The notes below the pieces were generated by a model. It saw only the letters and a list, made by a program, of their open reading frames with translations. It had not been told where the DNA came from and searched no databases. The position numbers were made by a program, and so were the translations under genes. From contig JBAIZL010000002.1 in NCBI GenBank assembly GCA_036971475.1, positions 357,108,082 to 357,172,081 on the forward strand: a DNA stretch of 64,000 nucleotides. Reading direction: 5' to 3'. Source of the DNA: Prosapia bicincta (taxonomy: Eukaryota; Arthropoda; Insecta; Hemiptera; Cercopidae). This document shows, in pieces, positions 34,893 to 46,561 of the stretch. Every line of letters starts with the position of its first letter. Position 1 is the stretch's first letter.

Positions 34893-35866
34893 TAGGGATG
34901 GGTCGATTCTGATTCTTGATTCCAGGAATCGTCGATTCTAGGTGGTATCGAGGAATTGTCGATACTCGATTCTTCATTGATAAAAGTGTCAATTCAGATT
35001 CTTATTTTGTTAACTGTTAAAATATGTGTGTGGAGTAATTTATTGGAAAAATTATTAATTACCAACTATGTCTTATTTATGTTTTAGTTGCTTTGAATGA
35101 GTAAAATGATTAAAGCAAACGGAAATATAACGAAAATATTATTATTAATGAAGCAATAACAAAGAAGATGGTTACCATTTCTGGTCGTTTGTCATCGCTC
35201 GTCTCTCTCTCTCTCTCTCTCACTAGAGCGGTTTCAACACCCCCCCCCCCCCGGTGTCTTGCTGCCACTGATTCATAGATATCAGAACAAAACACAAAAA
35301 AAGTAGTTTTATATCTCAACTTTACAAACTAAAATGACTATTACTGAAGTTATATTGATTTCATATCCTGCTCTATTTTATAACTTTTTCTATCTAGCAA
35401 ATGTATTTATCCAGTAATATATATTTTTATTTTACTAACAATATAAATAAGTTGTCATTCCTAGTGATATCCACATCGTCTTCACATGACATTCCACTGG
35501 CAGTTGGCATTTCCTTTCTGCTAAAGTGAATACAACATCGTGGTATCGCGCCTGTTATTCTATTGCGTTGTGGTTTTGTTTCAACGTTTGGCGATTGATT
35601 AGTCTTAAGAAGTTTAAGTTTTGTGTAACTACTTTTTTTCGTGGCTGTGTTGTTATCAGTTACAGATTAAGTGTCAGTTTTGTTATCTTTGTCAGAACTT
35701 TTAAAAGGTTTTGCTATATGACCAAGATGTGGAATAAATAAATTATTAGAGACCTAGCATATAAGCTAATATAACTTGAAAGAATCGAGAATCGACTAAA
35801 GAGTCGAGAATCGAAAAGAAAATTTTAGAATCGGAATCGAAAATTTTAGGAATCAGCCCATTCCTA
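34893..35866. mobile_element. Non-autonomous hAT (MITE-like), copy C
   Basis: Reverse-complement copy of 18830-19803: TAGGGATGGG at the left and CCCATTCCTA at the right. Contains (TC)n at 35201-35220 and a C run near 35241. One target copy is degraded by mutation (ATACAAG), the other cut by the adjacent LINE tail. The ORFs inside it are chance. Confidence 0.9.
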
Positions 35867-35870
35867 ATTA

Positions 35871-35872
<2 letters not shown>

Positions 35873-35910
<38 letters not shown>

Positions 35911-36113
35911 CCAGGCGAAAAACCTATTAAGGTTATCATCGCCTAACTGAAGTTTTTATTTTAAAGAAATATTGCAAATAAACTAACCAAACTAAACGAA
36001 GTAAAATAAATGTTTAATACTAATTGTAATAATCTAAAACTAAAGAATCTAAAATTATACAAAATTTAAATATTATTAAATAGATTAAGGTGGCATAAGA
36101 AAGCGAGGACAGT
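35873..36113 (-). mobile_element. 5'-truncated LINE tail with poly(A), copy C only
   Basis: The plus strand begins with a ~38-base T run and CCAGGCGAAAAACCTA, the same 3' end as 5069-5276 with about 10 percent divergence. It interrupts the hAT remnant next to the MITE right end. Absent from copies A and B. Confidence 0.75.
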
Positions 36114-38035
36114 GTACCTTCAAAGGCTTTATTGGCATTTTATCAGGTTTCTCAGACAATCTCTCAGAAGAAAAAACCGCACACTATTAGAGAAGACCTT
36201 ATATTACCAGCCTCAACTGCTAAGGTTTCAACTATGTTTGGCTCAACAGTTATAGGCCATACCAATGTCAAATGATACGGTATCAAGAAGTATAGCTGAC
36301 ATTTCAGAAGATCTTCACACGCAATTGTTGAAAAAGGTGAAAAATTTCCAGTTTCCCATACAAGTTGATGAAGCTACAGATCTTCATAGAGTTTCACATT
36401 AAATTTGTTATGTGAGATTCGTCTATGGAGAGGCAATGCAAGAAGAGTTACTTTCTTTTGAGGCGTTTTCAGCCGATACCACTGGTGAAACAATTTTCCG
36501 AATGATTGATACATTTTTGAAAAATAATGACATGTCTTGGATCAAATGTGCAAGAAATTGCAAAGATGGAGCTCAGGCTATGTTAGGAAAATACACTGGA
36601 CTTTGAGGATTGATGAAAAGGGTAGCTCTAGAAGCTAGATGAACACACTTGATAATTCATAGAGAGGCTTAGCAGCAAAAGGTAAGACCCAGGAACTTGA
36701 TGAAATTTTACATGTGGTCGTTAAAACAGTCAATGTCACTAAAGGGCAACCTTTAAAGTCTTAAGTGTTTAACATTCTATGTGAAGGTATGGGCTCAGAA
36801 CACACAGCTTTACTGTTTCATACTGAAACTCGCTGATTATCGAGAGGAAAGGTTTTGACCAGAATAATTGAGCTTAGACATGAAGTTCTTGTACTTTTGC
36901 TTGACCAAAACCACTAGAAGTCACCGCTTTTCACTGACTCAGATGTTTTTGCTTTGATTAGCGTACATGGCAGATTTCTTCGAGAAAATAAATGTACTGA
37001 ACAAGTCATTACAGAAAAAGATGCAAACCTTCTCCAATGGACTGAACAGGAAAAAAGCTTTGTAAAGAAGCTAGGTTTGTACGAGTGACAATTTGGAGCT
37101 ACTTCCTAATCTTAAAATTATTATTGAGGAATTCAATCTCAAAACTATTCCAACCAATGCAAAGAAATGCTTTCTTGAACACTTAGAAATCATCAAATAA
37201 AGCTTTGAAAAATATTTTGATGAGAACTTGGATGAGAATTGAAAATACTTATTGAATTGAAATTCGCCACCACTTATTCTTGTGAAACTGGGTTTTCTGC
37301 TCTAGCTGCCACGAAGAGTAAATATCGCTCAAGATTGGATCTGACCAAGTAACTTAGAATAGCGTTATCAGAACTGACACCGCGTTTTGACAAACTATGT
37401 GCAGAAAGAAAACAAGCACATCCTTCGCACTGAACGTCTTTTTATTATTATTATTTTGAGTTACAAATAACAATTATGTAGCTGAAGTGAATAAATAATA
37501 AATTGTAATTGTTTGTATATAATTTGTTGTTTGATTAGGATTAAACATATTGCCCCATTAGACTCTAGTGAAGTATGCATAGAATGTGCAAAACTTAACT
37601 AAATAAAAATTGGCTGTAAAATGTCAAAAGCTACTCACTTATAATATATAGAAGCTTACATATAGGGGGCATACAGCTGGATTATGCATAGGGGCTCAAA
37701 GTAAAAAGTTTGAGTTAAAAAAAACCGCTGAATAAGACGACTGACTATAAATGTTGACTATAAACTGACACAATGTTATTTACACTAAAACGGAGATTCA
37801 TCTTTTTAACCTGGCAGAGGTCGCGTAAAAAATAAAAGTAAATTCAACCAGGTCATTTTATTAATCCAAAAAAAAAAAAAATACTGAACAACATATTTTT
37901 CTAAAAATACAAGTATCTTAATTAGGTATAATGTATTTACTTAAGTTATATTGGTTTTAGTTGTGGCAGTAATGTACTATATAATTTTAAATAACTTTTA
38001 AGATTTAACAAATTTATTGTTTGAAAGAAATACAA

Positions 38036-38273
38036 GACTCTAGATATATTGCCATAACATACGGACCCTTTAACAAAGACTTATGTGTAATAATATATTC
38101 TAAAAGAAAACTAATTTCTGAATAAGAAAATGTACTGGATGTTTATGATAGCTGTGACTCTAGATAAATTGCCATAACATACGGACTCTTTAACAAAGAC
38201 TTATGTGTAATAATATATTCTAAAAGAAAACTAATTTCTGAATAAGAAAGTATACTGGATGTTTACGATAGCT
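38036..38273. repeat. Two tandem copies of a 119-bp unit
   Basis: GACTCTAGATATATTGCCAT at 38036 and GACTCTAGATAAATTGCCAT at 38155 begin near-identical units ending GATAGCTGT. Located in the piggyBac-like 3' non-coding region and absent from copies A and B. Confidence 0.9.
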
Positions 38274-38439
38274 GTAATAAAGGAAATAATTTTGAAACAA
38301 AATGTGTCGAATGTTTAAGTAAATTTATCATAATATTACAATTATAGTGATGAAATGCAACTGTAAAAATTTATGATTTTAAACAAAAAGTTACATACAA
38401 TATGTCTAAGCACCTGAGGGTTATAGCAATGAAATTCCT

Positions 38440-38970
38440 TACAGTTCCTCATCCGATTTATGCCCTAGGTTGGCGCAGTCTTGACAAGAAGGTACAGTGT
38501 GTTCTCTGCAGATGAATCTAAGACAGTTGAAGCACCAAGTTTTTGATTTCTTGTTTTGTCTTCAGTTACATAGACCGCATCGTCCTTCACGTGCATCTTC
38601 TGCAATATTTCGCCCATGTGGCTGTAAACCCACCATCTCTTCAATGTTTTTTTTTTCAAATGACGTGGAAGTTCGTCCCGTCCATGGCGTTGAAGCATGT
38701 AACCACGCCATAGCTCAGTAGGCAATTGTTTGAGGTAGCATCGCCGGACTATATTTAAGTTCCCTTTAGCATGTTTGTACACAATGAAAGAGTTCACTCC
38801 AATGGTATTAAGTATGCCAAAAAACACTGTCAGGGGCCATTGATTGCTGCATCATGCAGCTGAATATCCAGGCTTGTACCAATCAACAACGTCTGCTTCC
38901 CCTTTTGCTGAATTGTAAAATGTTTGGATGTAGGGTTTATTTTTATTTCCAGATTCGGAATCAATTCAAT
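38440..38970 (-). pseudogene. piggyBac transposase C-terminal half (copy C)
   Basis: Minus strand: FYNSAKGEADVVDWYKPGYS (third catalytic Asp region), FFGILNTIGVNSFIVYKHAK, CYLKQLPTELWRGYM, then, after a frame change, CGLCN, KSKTWCFNCLRFICREH and PSCQDCANLG, the C-terminal zinc-binding domain. The best-preserved open stretch is 38827-38465. A stop after the domain and several shifts make it non-functional. Confidence 0.85.
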
Positions 38971-39233
38971 GAAATTTAATACACTTGAATGAAACAGACA
39001 GTCAATGTTCTCACTGTTGCTTGTTCAATAAGACTGATTCATCAAAACACATTATTGTATGAAGCCTACACAGATATCATAATAAAAATCATAGACAGGT
39101 CGTCCAATTATACTGAACAGAAAATGGAAGTGTAGCAAAATGCTAACTTCTGCCTGTTCTCAAGTTTTTGACGCCTACTACAATTTATCGATAAAAAAAT
39201 CACTGGTGAATTTGAAGGAATTTCATGAAAATC
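38971..39233. mobile_element. ~265-bp interspersed repeat, first copy
   Basis: GAAATTTAATACACTTGAAT through CATGAAAATCTATT interrupts the piggyBac fragment, which is continuous in copies A and B. A second copy is at 40711-40980. The ends carry a weak inverted match (AATGAAATT versus AATTTCAT). Identity unknown; MITE-like. Confidence 0.65.
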
Positions 39234-39935
39234 TATTATTTCATCATTATTATGCATGTTGTATTTTCATTGAAACAGAAGTTTATCTTCTTAAACTGAC
39301 TTTGTATGTATAAATTTAACAATTATATTACAAAATGTGTAAATATTTACATGTCTTTAGTATAAATTTAATTATAAATAAACCAACGGACATAAACAAC
39401 ATACCAACTTTTTTTTTATACAATGGTTATTGTACTGAATCACAAGATTGTTTCTTCCTTGCTTTGTATATTTATATTTATTACTCAATAACCTGACAGA
39501 CAGAAGCAATACAAAGAATTTCATAGAAAAAGTTATTTGCACTAAAACATAATCTTCTCTCTCTATTAGAAAACAAATAAACAATTTACAATATAATATG
39601 GTATTTGCATAGAAACAGAAGTTTGTCTCCTTTAACTGGCTTTGAAAGCACAAATTTCGTAATCGGCAGTAGGAACAAATGTAACGTCCATAGTGGATGA
39701 AGCCTGATTGTCTGCTCGTCCGATGCTTACACAGTGTTAGGAATTTTACAGTGCTGACAAAACACCCAGAAGCATACACGACTCCTGAACATTTTCCGCC
39801 TACCAAAATGATTTTTAAAAAGTAGTTGAACTTACTTTGTAGGCCTATATACAATCAAAAGATTAAGAACATTATAGTGTAAGTGATGAGTGAATGCATG
39901 AAAACAGTGTTGCTAAGTAAACAAAAAAGTGTATG

Positions 39936-39937
<2 letters not shown>

Positions 39938-40028
<91 letters not shown>
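39938..40028. repeat. (TA)n microsatellite
   Basis: About 90 bp of TA with one TG interruption, between composite C and the hairpin at 40026. Confidence 0.97.
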
Positions 40029-40032
<4 letters not shown>

Positions 40033-40313
40033 AAATAAAATAACTTTCATAAACAAGAATATACGCGTATTACTTCATTTTATTTTTAATTGAAGCTTTT
40101 CGCTAATTTACATTATTAGCATTTACAAAATTTATAAATCACTGTCCAGTTATGTGACTAGAATAAGACTCATTCTTACTCTAGTCACATAACTGGACAG
40201 TGATTTATAAATTTTGAAAATGCTAATAATGAAAATTAGCAAAAAGCTTCAATCAACAATAAAATGGAGTAATATTCGTATATTCTTGTTTATGAAAGTT
40301 ATTTTATTTCACC
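40026..40313. mobile_element. Hairpin (foldback MITE-like), arm 2 copy
   Basis: Counterpart of 12813-13099; halves pair around about 40170 with very few mismatches. Flanked by TA-rich DNA. Confidence 0.85.
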
Positions 40314-40507
40314 ATACATATTCAACAAGAAAAAATAATTCATCTAAGGATTACAATATATATATATATATATATACACCCACACACACACACAGTCAAG
40401 TCTCAGTTGATGCTCTATAATTACGAGACATGTTATTAGTCTTTTTTGAAAGTTAACTCGCATATGTACCAAGTAAGATTCTTTTATAAGTACATTATGG
40501 TGTAAGT

Positions 40508-40510
<3 letters not shown>

Positions 40511-40560
<50 letters not shown>
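40511..40560. repeat. (TA)n microsatellite, empty site of the 345-bp hairpin
   Basis: Continuous TA run between ACCACTT-type and ATAACCCC flanks; in arm 1 this run is split by the hairpin 12161-12505. Confidence 0.95.
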
Positions 40561-40563
<3 letters not shown>

Positions 40564-40689
40564 AACCCCAAGAGAAATACAAATACTAGAGAATGACTAG
40601 CCAACAAATAGAATTTTCCCAACTTATAGAAAACATAGATAATTTCTAGGTTTTGTAATTTCATACTAAACTGATACTCATTCTTTGTT

Positions 40690-41433
40690 TCAAAATTAAA
40701 ATTTTTTTAAACTGAAATTTAATACACTTGAATGAAACAGACAGTCAATGTTCTCACTGTTGCTTGTTCAATAAGACTGATTCCTCAAAACACATTATTG
40801 TATGAAGCCTACATAGATATCATAATAAAAATCATAGACAAGTCGTTCAATTATACTGAACAGAAACTGGAAGTGTAGCAAAATGCTAACTTCTGTCTGT
40901 TCTCAAGTTTCTTGACGCGTACTACAATTTATTGATAAAAAAATCACTGTTGAATTGGAAGGCATTTCATGAAAATCTATAAAGAATCAGTGTTGTACAG
41001 GGAAGCATTGGACAAGGTATTACTGGTTAGATATTTTGTTTTATACTCGCTCAAGTATTGCACTTTTCTCACTCTTCCAATTCTACCTTATTCCAATTTT
41101 AATTTTCTCAGTATCATCTTTTTGCTAGGTTAAGTAGTCTGGTTGATAGAAGAATTTTCAAAATCTAATACAAATTTTTAAACATATATAACTCATCATC
41201 ACAGAGTTTATTTCAACTATTTAAAATTTCGAGTAATGAGAGGTACCAGATTTTTTTTAACATCTAATTTTCAAAGTGAATAAGGACTCGCATTTCATAC
41301 ATTGTAAAGTTTTAAAGAGGATATAAAATGACTGTAAATAAAATGAAAGTTTAAAGGTAACTGCAACAATATATCAGGCAATATTACAACACCTCTAACA
41401 GTTTACTGAAGAAAGTACATTAAAGAGATAGTG
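40690..41433. repeat. Arm 2-specific ~740 bp including second copy of the 265-bp repeat
   Basis: 40711-40980 repeats 38971-39233 (about 95 percent by eye). The rest (40981-41433) is AT-rich without recognised content. Arm 1 joins directly across at about 11934. Confidence 0.7.
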
Positions 41434-42671
41434 GACGACAGTAAATACAACATTTAGAAAAATTTGTTTTGAAATACACAAACATATCACACAGATTAAC
41501 TACAGGAAATTGCTAAAGTTTTTTTTTAATAACAAACATATATTCATAGATATTACTGTAAATTACAACATTTATTCTATGGATACAATAAAAGCATTAG
41601 GTTTGGTAACAGATTCTACTTCATGCCTCTATATGAAGAATGGATAATTGATGGTATAACATGAGAAAAAATCCAATAAAAAATAATACATTAGTTTATT
41701 TAAATGCTATTGCTCAAATATAGGTATTTATTCAGATTGCTCTAACATACGGAATGTCTTGAATAATTTTTTGTTTGAGGTATCATTTAATATTTTCCTC
41801 CTAAAAAAAGGAATAATAAGAATAATTGTAATTAATTTTCAATTTTAAACAATTTTTAATAATTTTTAAAAATATCTGCAACTACAATAATTTTTGCAAC
41901 TGAAAACTTGTTGATGATATGAAAACTGGGTATGATATGATGAGAGTAAGGTATGATATGATCAAAGTACTAAGTATATGCATTGAAAAAATATCTACTA
42001 AAAAGAAAAGTGTCTCAACAATTTTTTTTGGTCTTGGACTACAATTTAAAAACTAGAAACTTTGCCCATAAGTAGCATTTACTTTCTGCCTCAATGAAGA
42101 TGGTTGTTTCAGGAGATGTCTGACTGGTAACTTGGATCATAACAGACCTTTTGATTTCTTTAAGGATACATCTCAGTTACATTATAACTCATGAAAATGA
42201 TATACATAATCTGAAATGGCAATTCTCATACATCATAAACAAAATGGTTCTTTTACTCCTACAATTCATAAAAAGAGCACTTTAAAATCAAAGAGAGAAG
42301 AAAGATTGTAGAAAAAAGGTAAGGTAATAAATGTAAAGTAAATTTCTAATATAACAACAGTAATTGTTTTCTATGAAAATCCACTTTTTAAAATCTAATA
42401 AATTTTTTGAATAATATGAAATAATATACTATGGTAACATACTGTATATGGAAACAAGCAACTTGATGAGTAATGAACACTGAAAAACTGTATAACTTAC
42501 AAAATGGGAACATCAGATGATATTACAGCAAGAGACAAGATTATAGTGAACACATATAATTTAAATTAAAGAACAAAGAAAAAGACAAGTGAGGAAGTAC
42601 AAACAAAAAGTAAAAGAACAACAAGTAACAGAACATTAAAAGTAAAACCTTTGTCTAGGGGAACACATAGG
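41434..42671. other. Arm 2 intron/intergenic sequence, no gene seen
   Basis: Mirrors 10670-11933 of arm 1, except that arm 2 lost about 80 bp immediately left of the hAT (GAACACAT joined to AGG, a CAT microhomology). Confidence 0.4.
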
Positions 42672-43092
42672 CAGGCGCGCACCCACGGGGGGGGGCTAAA
42701 GGGGCTGTAGCCCCCCTCAAGAAAAAAAAAAAATTACATTCTATTTTTAAATCCGCCAATAGTAGACACATTGCATACTGAATACTGGTTTACGAGAGTT
42801 ACATTTCACTACAACTACGAAATAAATAGCTGCATTCCAAATTCCACAACGGAACATTTGTTGCGCGCGCTTACTTTGTTTGTAGTTGCGGGTGGGAGAA
42901 AACCGGCTTCCCCCTTCCACAACCTACCAGCAGCAAGCCTCGCCCACTCGCCTTCTGGGGTGTGTTCGGCTCATGTTCTTTGTTCGCGTTAGCGTAAAGT
43001 AATTTGTTGAGTTTTATTATAATAAGTTGAGTTTTATTATAGTGACAGAGGTTACAAGGGCAAGTGTTTTGTGTCAACTCTAATGTTTCACT

Positions 43093-43151
43093 ATGAAACG
43101 GCTTTTGACGGACTATTTTGCAAAAATGAGAGTGTTACCAGCGGCGCAAAG
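43093..43151 (+). CDS. hAT transposase exon 1 (predicted)
   Basis: ATG at 43093 gives MKRLLTDYFAKMRVLPAAQ and ends CAAAG before GTAAGT (43152). MKR...(D/S)YF starts are common in hAT transposases of the ZMYM/52-kDa-repressor type. Its phase (2 bases over) joins exactly to the A at 43853, making an Arg codon and continuing in the large frame. Predicted from sequence only. Confidence 0.65.
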
Positions 43152-43852
43152 GTAAGTGTAAATGTTATATTTATATTCACCACAAATGTTATATATTCAC
43201 CATTGATACCACGGATGTACTAGCATTTAGCCGGCGCGCCTTGCCGTGTCCAAATAAGATGAGTTTTATTGAAAAATTAGTAAATTGAATAATGTTAGGC
43301 CTACTATAGATAGGTAAAAAAGGTAAATCAAATTGACAATAATTATATTTATTTATCTATCGAGGAGATTAATAACGGTACCTGAAAACTAAAATGACAA
43401 TAAAACAACATTAGAACGGGCGTTGGACTGTTTCCACTACCGGGTTGTTGAGTATGTTTATTAATGGTTAATTCCATGTAAATACATACCACAAGTGAAC
43501 AAAATGAAAAAATTTATTCACAGTTGTTCTTTTCATATTTGTTTAAGAATAATCTGAAGTCTATTACTTTAAATTAAATATAGCATGGTAATGAAATGAC
43601 GGCTTCTTTTCATGTAGAGTAAGTCACATGATGACAAATTTAGGTTTTGTTAGAAAGCCATAACTTGTGTAAGTCTTTTAAATGTTGCTAAAAATAGAGC
43701 ATGCTCAACTGTAATCTGATATATTAAAAGTTTTTGTTTAACCATAAGTTAAGTAGTACTTGAGTAATTAGCATTTGCATAATTCTCTGATGTAGAGTAA
43801 GTCACGCATGGAAATGACCTAATATTAATTTGCTTAAATTATTTTGGGTTAG

Positions 43853-46208
43853 ATTGGAGAGCCTGATCGGATTGGCCAGTCCTGCTCTTGATGAACCTGA
43901 TACTTCAGCCTCAACCTCCAGTCATACTTCGGACAATGTCAACATAGAATGCAGCAGTAAAATGGACATTTCTTTGTACAAAAATAAGTGGCTCTCAGGC
44001 ACTGAGAAGTTACATGTTTTGGAAAACTTGTGGTCTCCATCTTCCAACTACAAGTTTCCAGCGATGACTCATGGAAGGCAGGAGAGGAAGTTTTTGTATT
44101 CCTGGTTGCAAAAGTATAAGTGGTTGTACTTATGGTGGTGGTGTATCTCATACTCTGAGATAGAAAACCGGGCTTACTGCACTTATTGTGTACTCTTTGC
44201 TCCAACTGAAGTGGGTATGAGATCATCCCAGAAAACAGGCCAGCTTGTCCAAGAAGGATTCCAAAATTGGAAAAAGGCTATTGAAAAATTTGAGTCACAT
44301 TATCATTTACAATACCACAAACATGCCATGATCGATCTCAACAATTTGAAAACAGTAATGGGAGGGAAGATGACTCCCATAGGCAGATCTTTGGATATAG
44401 GCAAAGCCAATCAGGCAAAAGAAACTGCGGAGAGGTTAAAACCCATAATAGAAACGGTAATATTTTGTGGACGACAGGGAATAGCTCTTCAAGGCCACAG
44501 AGACTATGGAGACTTCAACTTAGACGCAATGCCAGATGATAATGAGGGGAATTTCAGAGCCCTATTGCGGATGCGTATTGAAGCAGGTGATGAAAAATTA
44601 AGAGACCATTTCAAGTCATGTGGTAAAAATGCCACTTATATAAGCTGGAACATGCAAAATCAAATCATTGATGCTTGTGACAAAGTAATAAAAAGTCACA
44701 TAGTCAAAGATGTTAAAGATGCTACTTTTTTCAGTGTGTTAGCTGATGAGACTACAGACGTCTCGACTCAAGAACAGTTTTCATTGTCTGTGAGGTATGT
44801 CTCTCATAACACAAAGGATGGTTATAAGATTAATGAAAAGTTTTTGCAGTTTGTGCCTCTAGAGTCAACGACTGGCGAGGTGCTTGGAGAAACACTGTTG
44901 AAAGGGCTTGAAGAGTGCAATCTTGAAATAAAAGATCTGAGAGGACAAGGATATGATGGCGCATCAGCCATGGGCGGAAAGGTCAAAGGTGCTCAGGCTG
45001 TTGTGCAGAAACGTTGCCCGAAGGCAGTATATGTACACTGCGCGTCGCACAGCCTTAACTTAGCCATTACAAATGCTGCAGAGGTCAGATCTATCAGAAA
45101 TTGTTTTGGCACTACTGAAAAGGTATGGTCTTTTTTTAACACACCAAAGAGGCAAAATGTTCTCCAGGGAAAAATTGAAACCCCAGCACCAAAAACTAAG
45201 AAACAAAAACTCAAACAGCTATGCCCAACCAGATGGGTTCAAAGGCATGATGCTGTCCTCGTCATGAAGGAGCTGTACAGCCCTATCATTTCATCCTTAG
45301 AAGAAATCAAGTGTTGGGAAGATAAGGACACATATTCAGGCGCCGATGTCCTTTTGACAGCTATATGTCAATCAGAGTATATTGTAACTCTAGTATCAGC
45401 TGAAAAGCTACTCAGCTACACTTTGATATTGTGTCAAAAGCTACAGTCAAGTGATGCGGATCTTTGGGCTGCTTTGAACTATGCTGACTATGTACTTCAG
45501 AGTCTGAAGTCACTAAGAGAAAAAGTCGATGAAGAGTTTTCAGTCTTGTTTCAAGAGGCACAAAAAATGGCCGAATTGAATGAATCTACAATTAGTGTTC
45601 CAAGGGTTGTTGGGAGGCAGACACACAGAAGCAATGTCTCAGCCAAAAGCACAGAAAAATTTTATAGAATTAACGTATTCATCCCCCGGATTGAAAGTTT
45701 TATTTCCTGCATCGAAGAACGTCTCTTAAAGCACAAGAACATTTTGAAAGGGTTTCACTGCTTGCTTCATACTTATCCAGAGCATAGTGAAGAAAGTAAA
45801 GAGATGAAAGAGGAGTTTTTGAAGTTGATTGAAGTTTATGAAGAAGATTTGGAAAACAACAACTTAAACGTGTTGATGGCAGAAATGGAAGTTTGGCAAG
45901 CTTTTCTCCAACAAAACAATGCACACCATGTCAATGCAATTGATTTTCTAAATATTTGTGATAAAACAATCTTTCCAAACATCCATATCCTACTTAAGAT
46001 TTTCATCACTATAACTGTATCCACCAGCACAGCAGAGTGCTCCTTTTCCACTCTTCGGAGAATCAAGACATACCTAAGAAACACGATGTCTGATAGTAGG
46101 CTAAATGGCTTAGCCAATCTTAATATCCACAGGGAAATTCCAGTTGACACAGACAGTGTATTATCCATACTGAAGAAGGCCCAAAGAATACTCAATTTTG
46201 TTTTGTAA
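43853..46208 (+). CDS. hAT transposase (TTF zinc finger, DUF4371-type), intact
   Basis: 785 codons after acceptor GGGTTAG. N-terminal TTF-type zinc finger (KWLSGTEKLHVLENLWSP, then NRAYCTYCVLF). RNase H-fold core: FFSVLADETTDVSTQEQFSL (first Asp), GQGYDGASAMGGKVKGAQ (second Asp), VHCASHSLNLAI and CPTRWVQRHDAV. C-terminal dimerisation part: STSTAECSFSTLRRIKTYLR (Glu region) and MSDSRLNGLANLNIHREI. Resembles ZMYM1/THAP12-like hAT proteins of insects. It catalyses cut-and-paste transposition. Odd: a 7-residue insertion (YLWWWCI) inside the zinc finger, absent from the arm 1 copy, might impair DNA binding. No internal stops. Confidence 0.92.
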
Positions 46209-46447
46209 GACAGCTGATATAACAAGATTTTGTCAAAATAAAACCTAAAATCTTATTTTATCTGCTGGATTATATCATTCATTTCTATAGTCCCTACTCA
46301 AAACTTGCACTCAAAGAGCTAAAATAAACTTAAAGTAATGCCTTAAAATACCGGTTATTCTTAGGAATTTTTAAAAAGTTTTCCATTGGTTGGCCCAGGG
46401 TCCTCCGGTCAGCCCCCCCCCATAATTATTTTCTGAATGCGCAACTG

Positions 46448-46462
46448 CTCATAGGTACTTAC
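46448..46462 (-). other. Right target copy and exon donor of channel gene
   Basis: 8-bp target CTCATAGG (46448-46455), then the reverse-complement donor GTAAGTAC at 46455-46462. The transposon landed almost on the splice donor. Confidence 0.8.
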
Positions 46463-46561
46463 CTTGATAACAGAAGCTACTTTGCGAGGATTGTTATGAC
46501 GGAAACTATTATGCCCACGTCTCATTGATGACCACACACTTCCAAACAGAGAATGGTTGCA
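46463..46561 (-). CDS. Calcium channel alpha-1 exon, arm 2 copy
   Basis: Minus-strand 99-bp exon, acceptor TTTCAG, donor GTAAGT; 33 residues starting CNHSLFGSVWSSMRRGHSSF. In order and orientation with exons at 50960, 55778 and 57286, so this is the copy that belongs to the sense gene. The first codon TGC (Cys) replaces the Arg usual in invertebrate Cav1 tails; arm 1 has CAC (His). Confidence 0.85.

Larger units (their letters stand above)
34600..37434 (+). pseudogene. ZBED5/SCAND3-like hAT transposase pseudogene
   Basis: In order: BED zinc-finger region (MCKYEDSYLALGFAIT, ESMEPNKLKRHL, TKHRN; 34650-34820); SKALLAFYQVSQTI and KPHTIREDLILPAST (36115-36215); FPIQVDEATDLH with the first catalytic Asp (about 36350); FEAFSADTTGETIFRMID and CKDGAQAM with the second (36450-36590); LLFHTETRW-like block (about 36820); and the hAT dimerisation region (TTYSCETGFSALAATKSKYR, 37266-37325) with the catalytic Glu. 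Several stops and shifts plus two nested insertions; inactive. Host genes ZBED5/SCAND3 derive from this class. Confidence 0.85.
34575..37730 (+). mobile_element. ZBED5/SCAND3-like hAT remnant with 3' terminus (copy C)
   Basis: The 5' terminus is missing: copy starts in the N-terminal coding region at 34575. It runs through the BED-finger region and core to the 3' end CCGCTG at 37730, preceded by AAAGTTTGAG, typical of hAT elements of this class. The bases outside (37731-37738, AATAAGAC) resemble the 5' target copy seen in copy B. Confidence 0.85.
37810..39310 (-). mobile_element. piggyBac-like element, 3' half (copy C)
   Basis: The end CCTGGCAGAGGTCGCG abuts a TTAA at 37806-37809. The transposase C-terminus follows on the minus strand. 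A ~265-bp foreign repeat interrupts it (38971-39233). The 5' end of the element was not identified. The hAT remnant lies just outside this end. Confidence 0.65.
34575..39936 (-). repeat. Composite TE copy C (inner end of arm 2)
   Basis: Reverse-complement partner of copies A and B. It keeps DNA missing from both: hAT C-terminus and 3' terminus, piggyBac 3' end and C-terminus (37258-38757). It carries private insertions: a LINE tail (35873-36113) and a ~265-bp repeat (38971-39233). Confidence 0.92.
42672..46447 (+). mobile_element. Complete hAT transposon with intact transposase
   Basis: 3776 bp. 5' end CAGGCGCGCAC, and 3' end GTGCG-type reading CAGTTGCGCAT on the complement. The target copy CTCATAGG is intact on the right (46448-46455) and shortened to CATAGG on the left. 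G/C-rich subterminal runs occur at both ends. It sits in the intron directly downstream of channel exon 46463-46561, 15 bp from its donor side. The open transposase suggests recent activity. Confidence 0.92.

Noticed and set aside
35526..35741. 71-codon plus ORF
   Set aside because: Inside the non-autonomous hAT MITE, not conserved in copies A and B.
42771..43077. ORFs at the hAT 5' end (also 10214-10420)
   Set aside because: Lie in the GC-rich non-coding end of the element. Mirrored only because the element is; no domain.
42672..46447. Domesticated host gene for the intact hAT transposase
   Set aside because: Terminal repeats and target duplication are still present and the insertion is absent or broken in arm 1, so it is a mobile copy.
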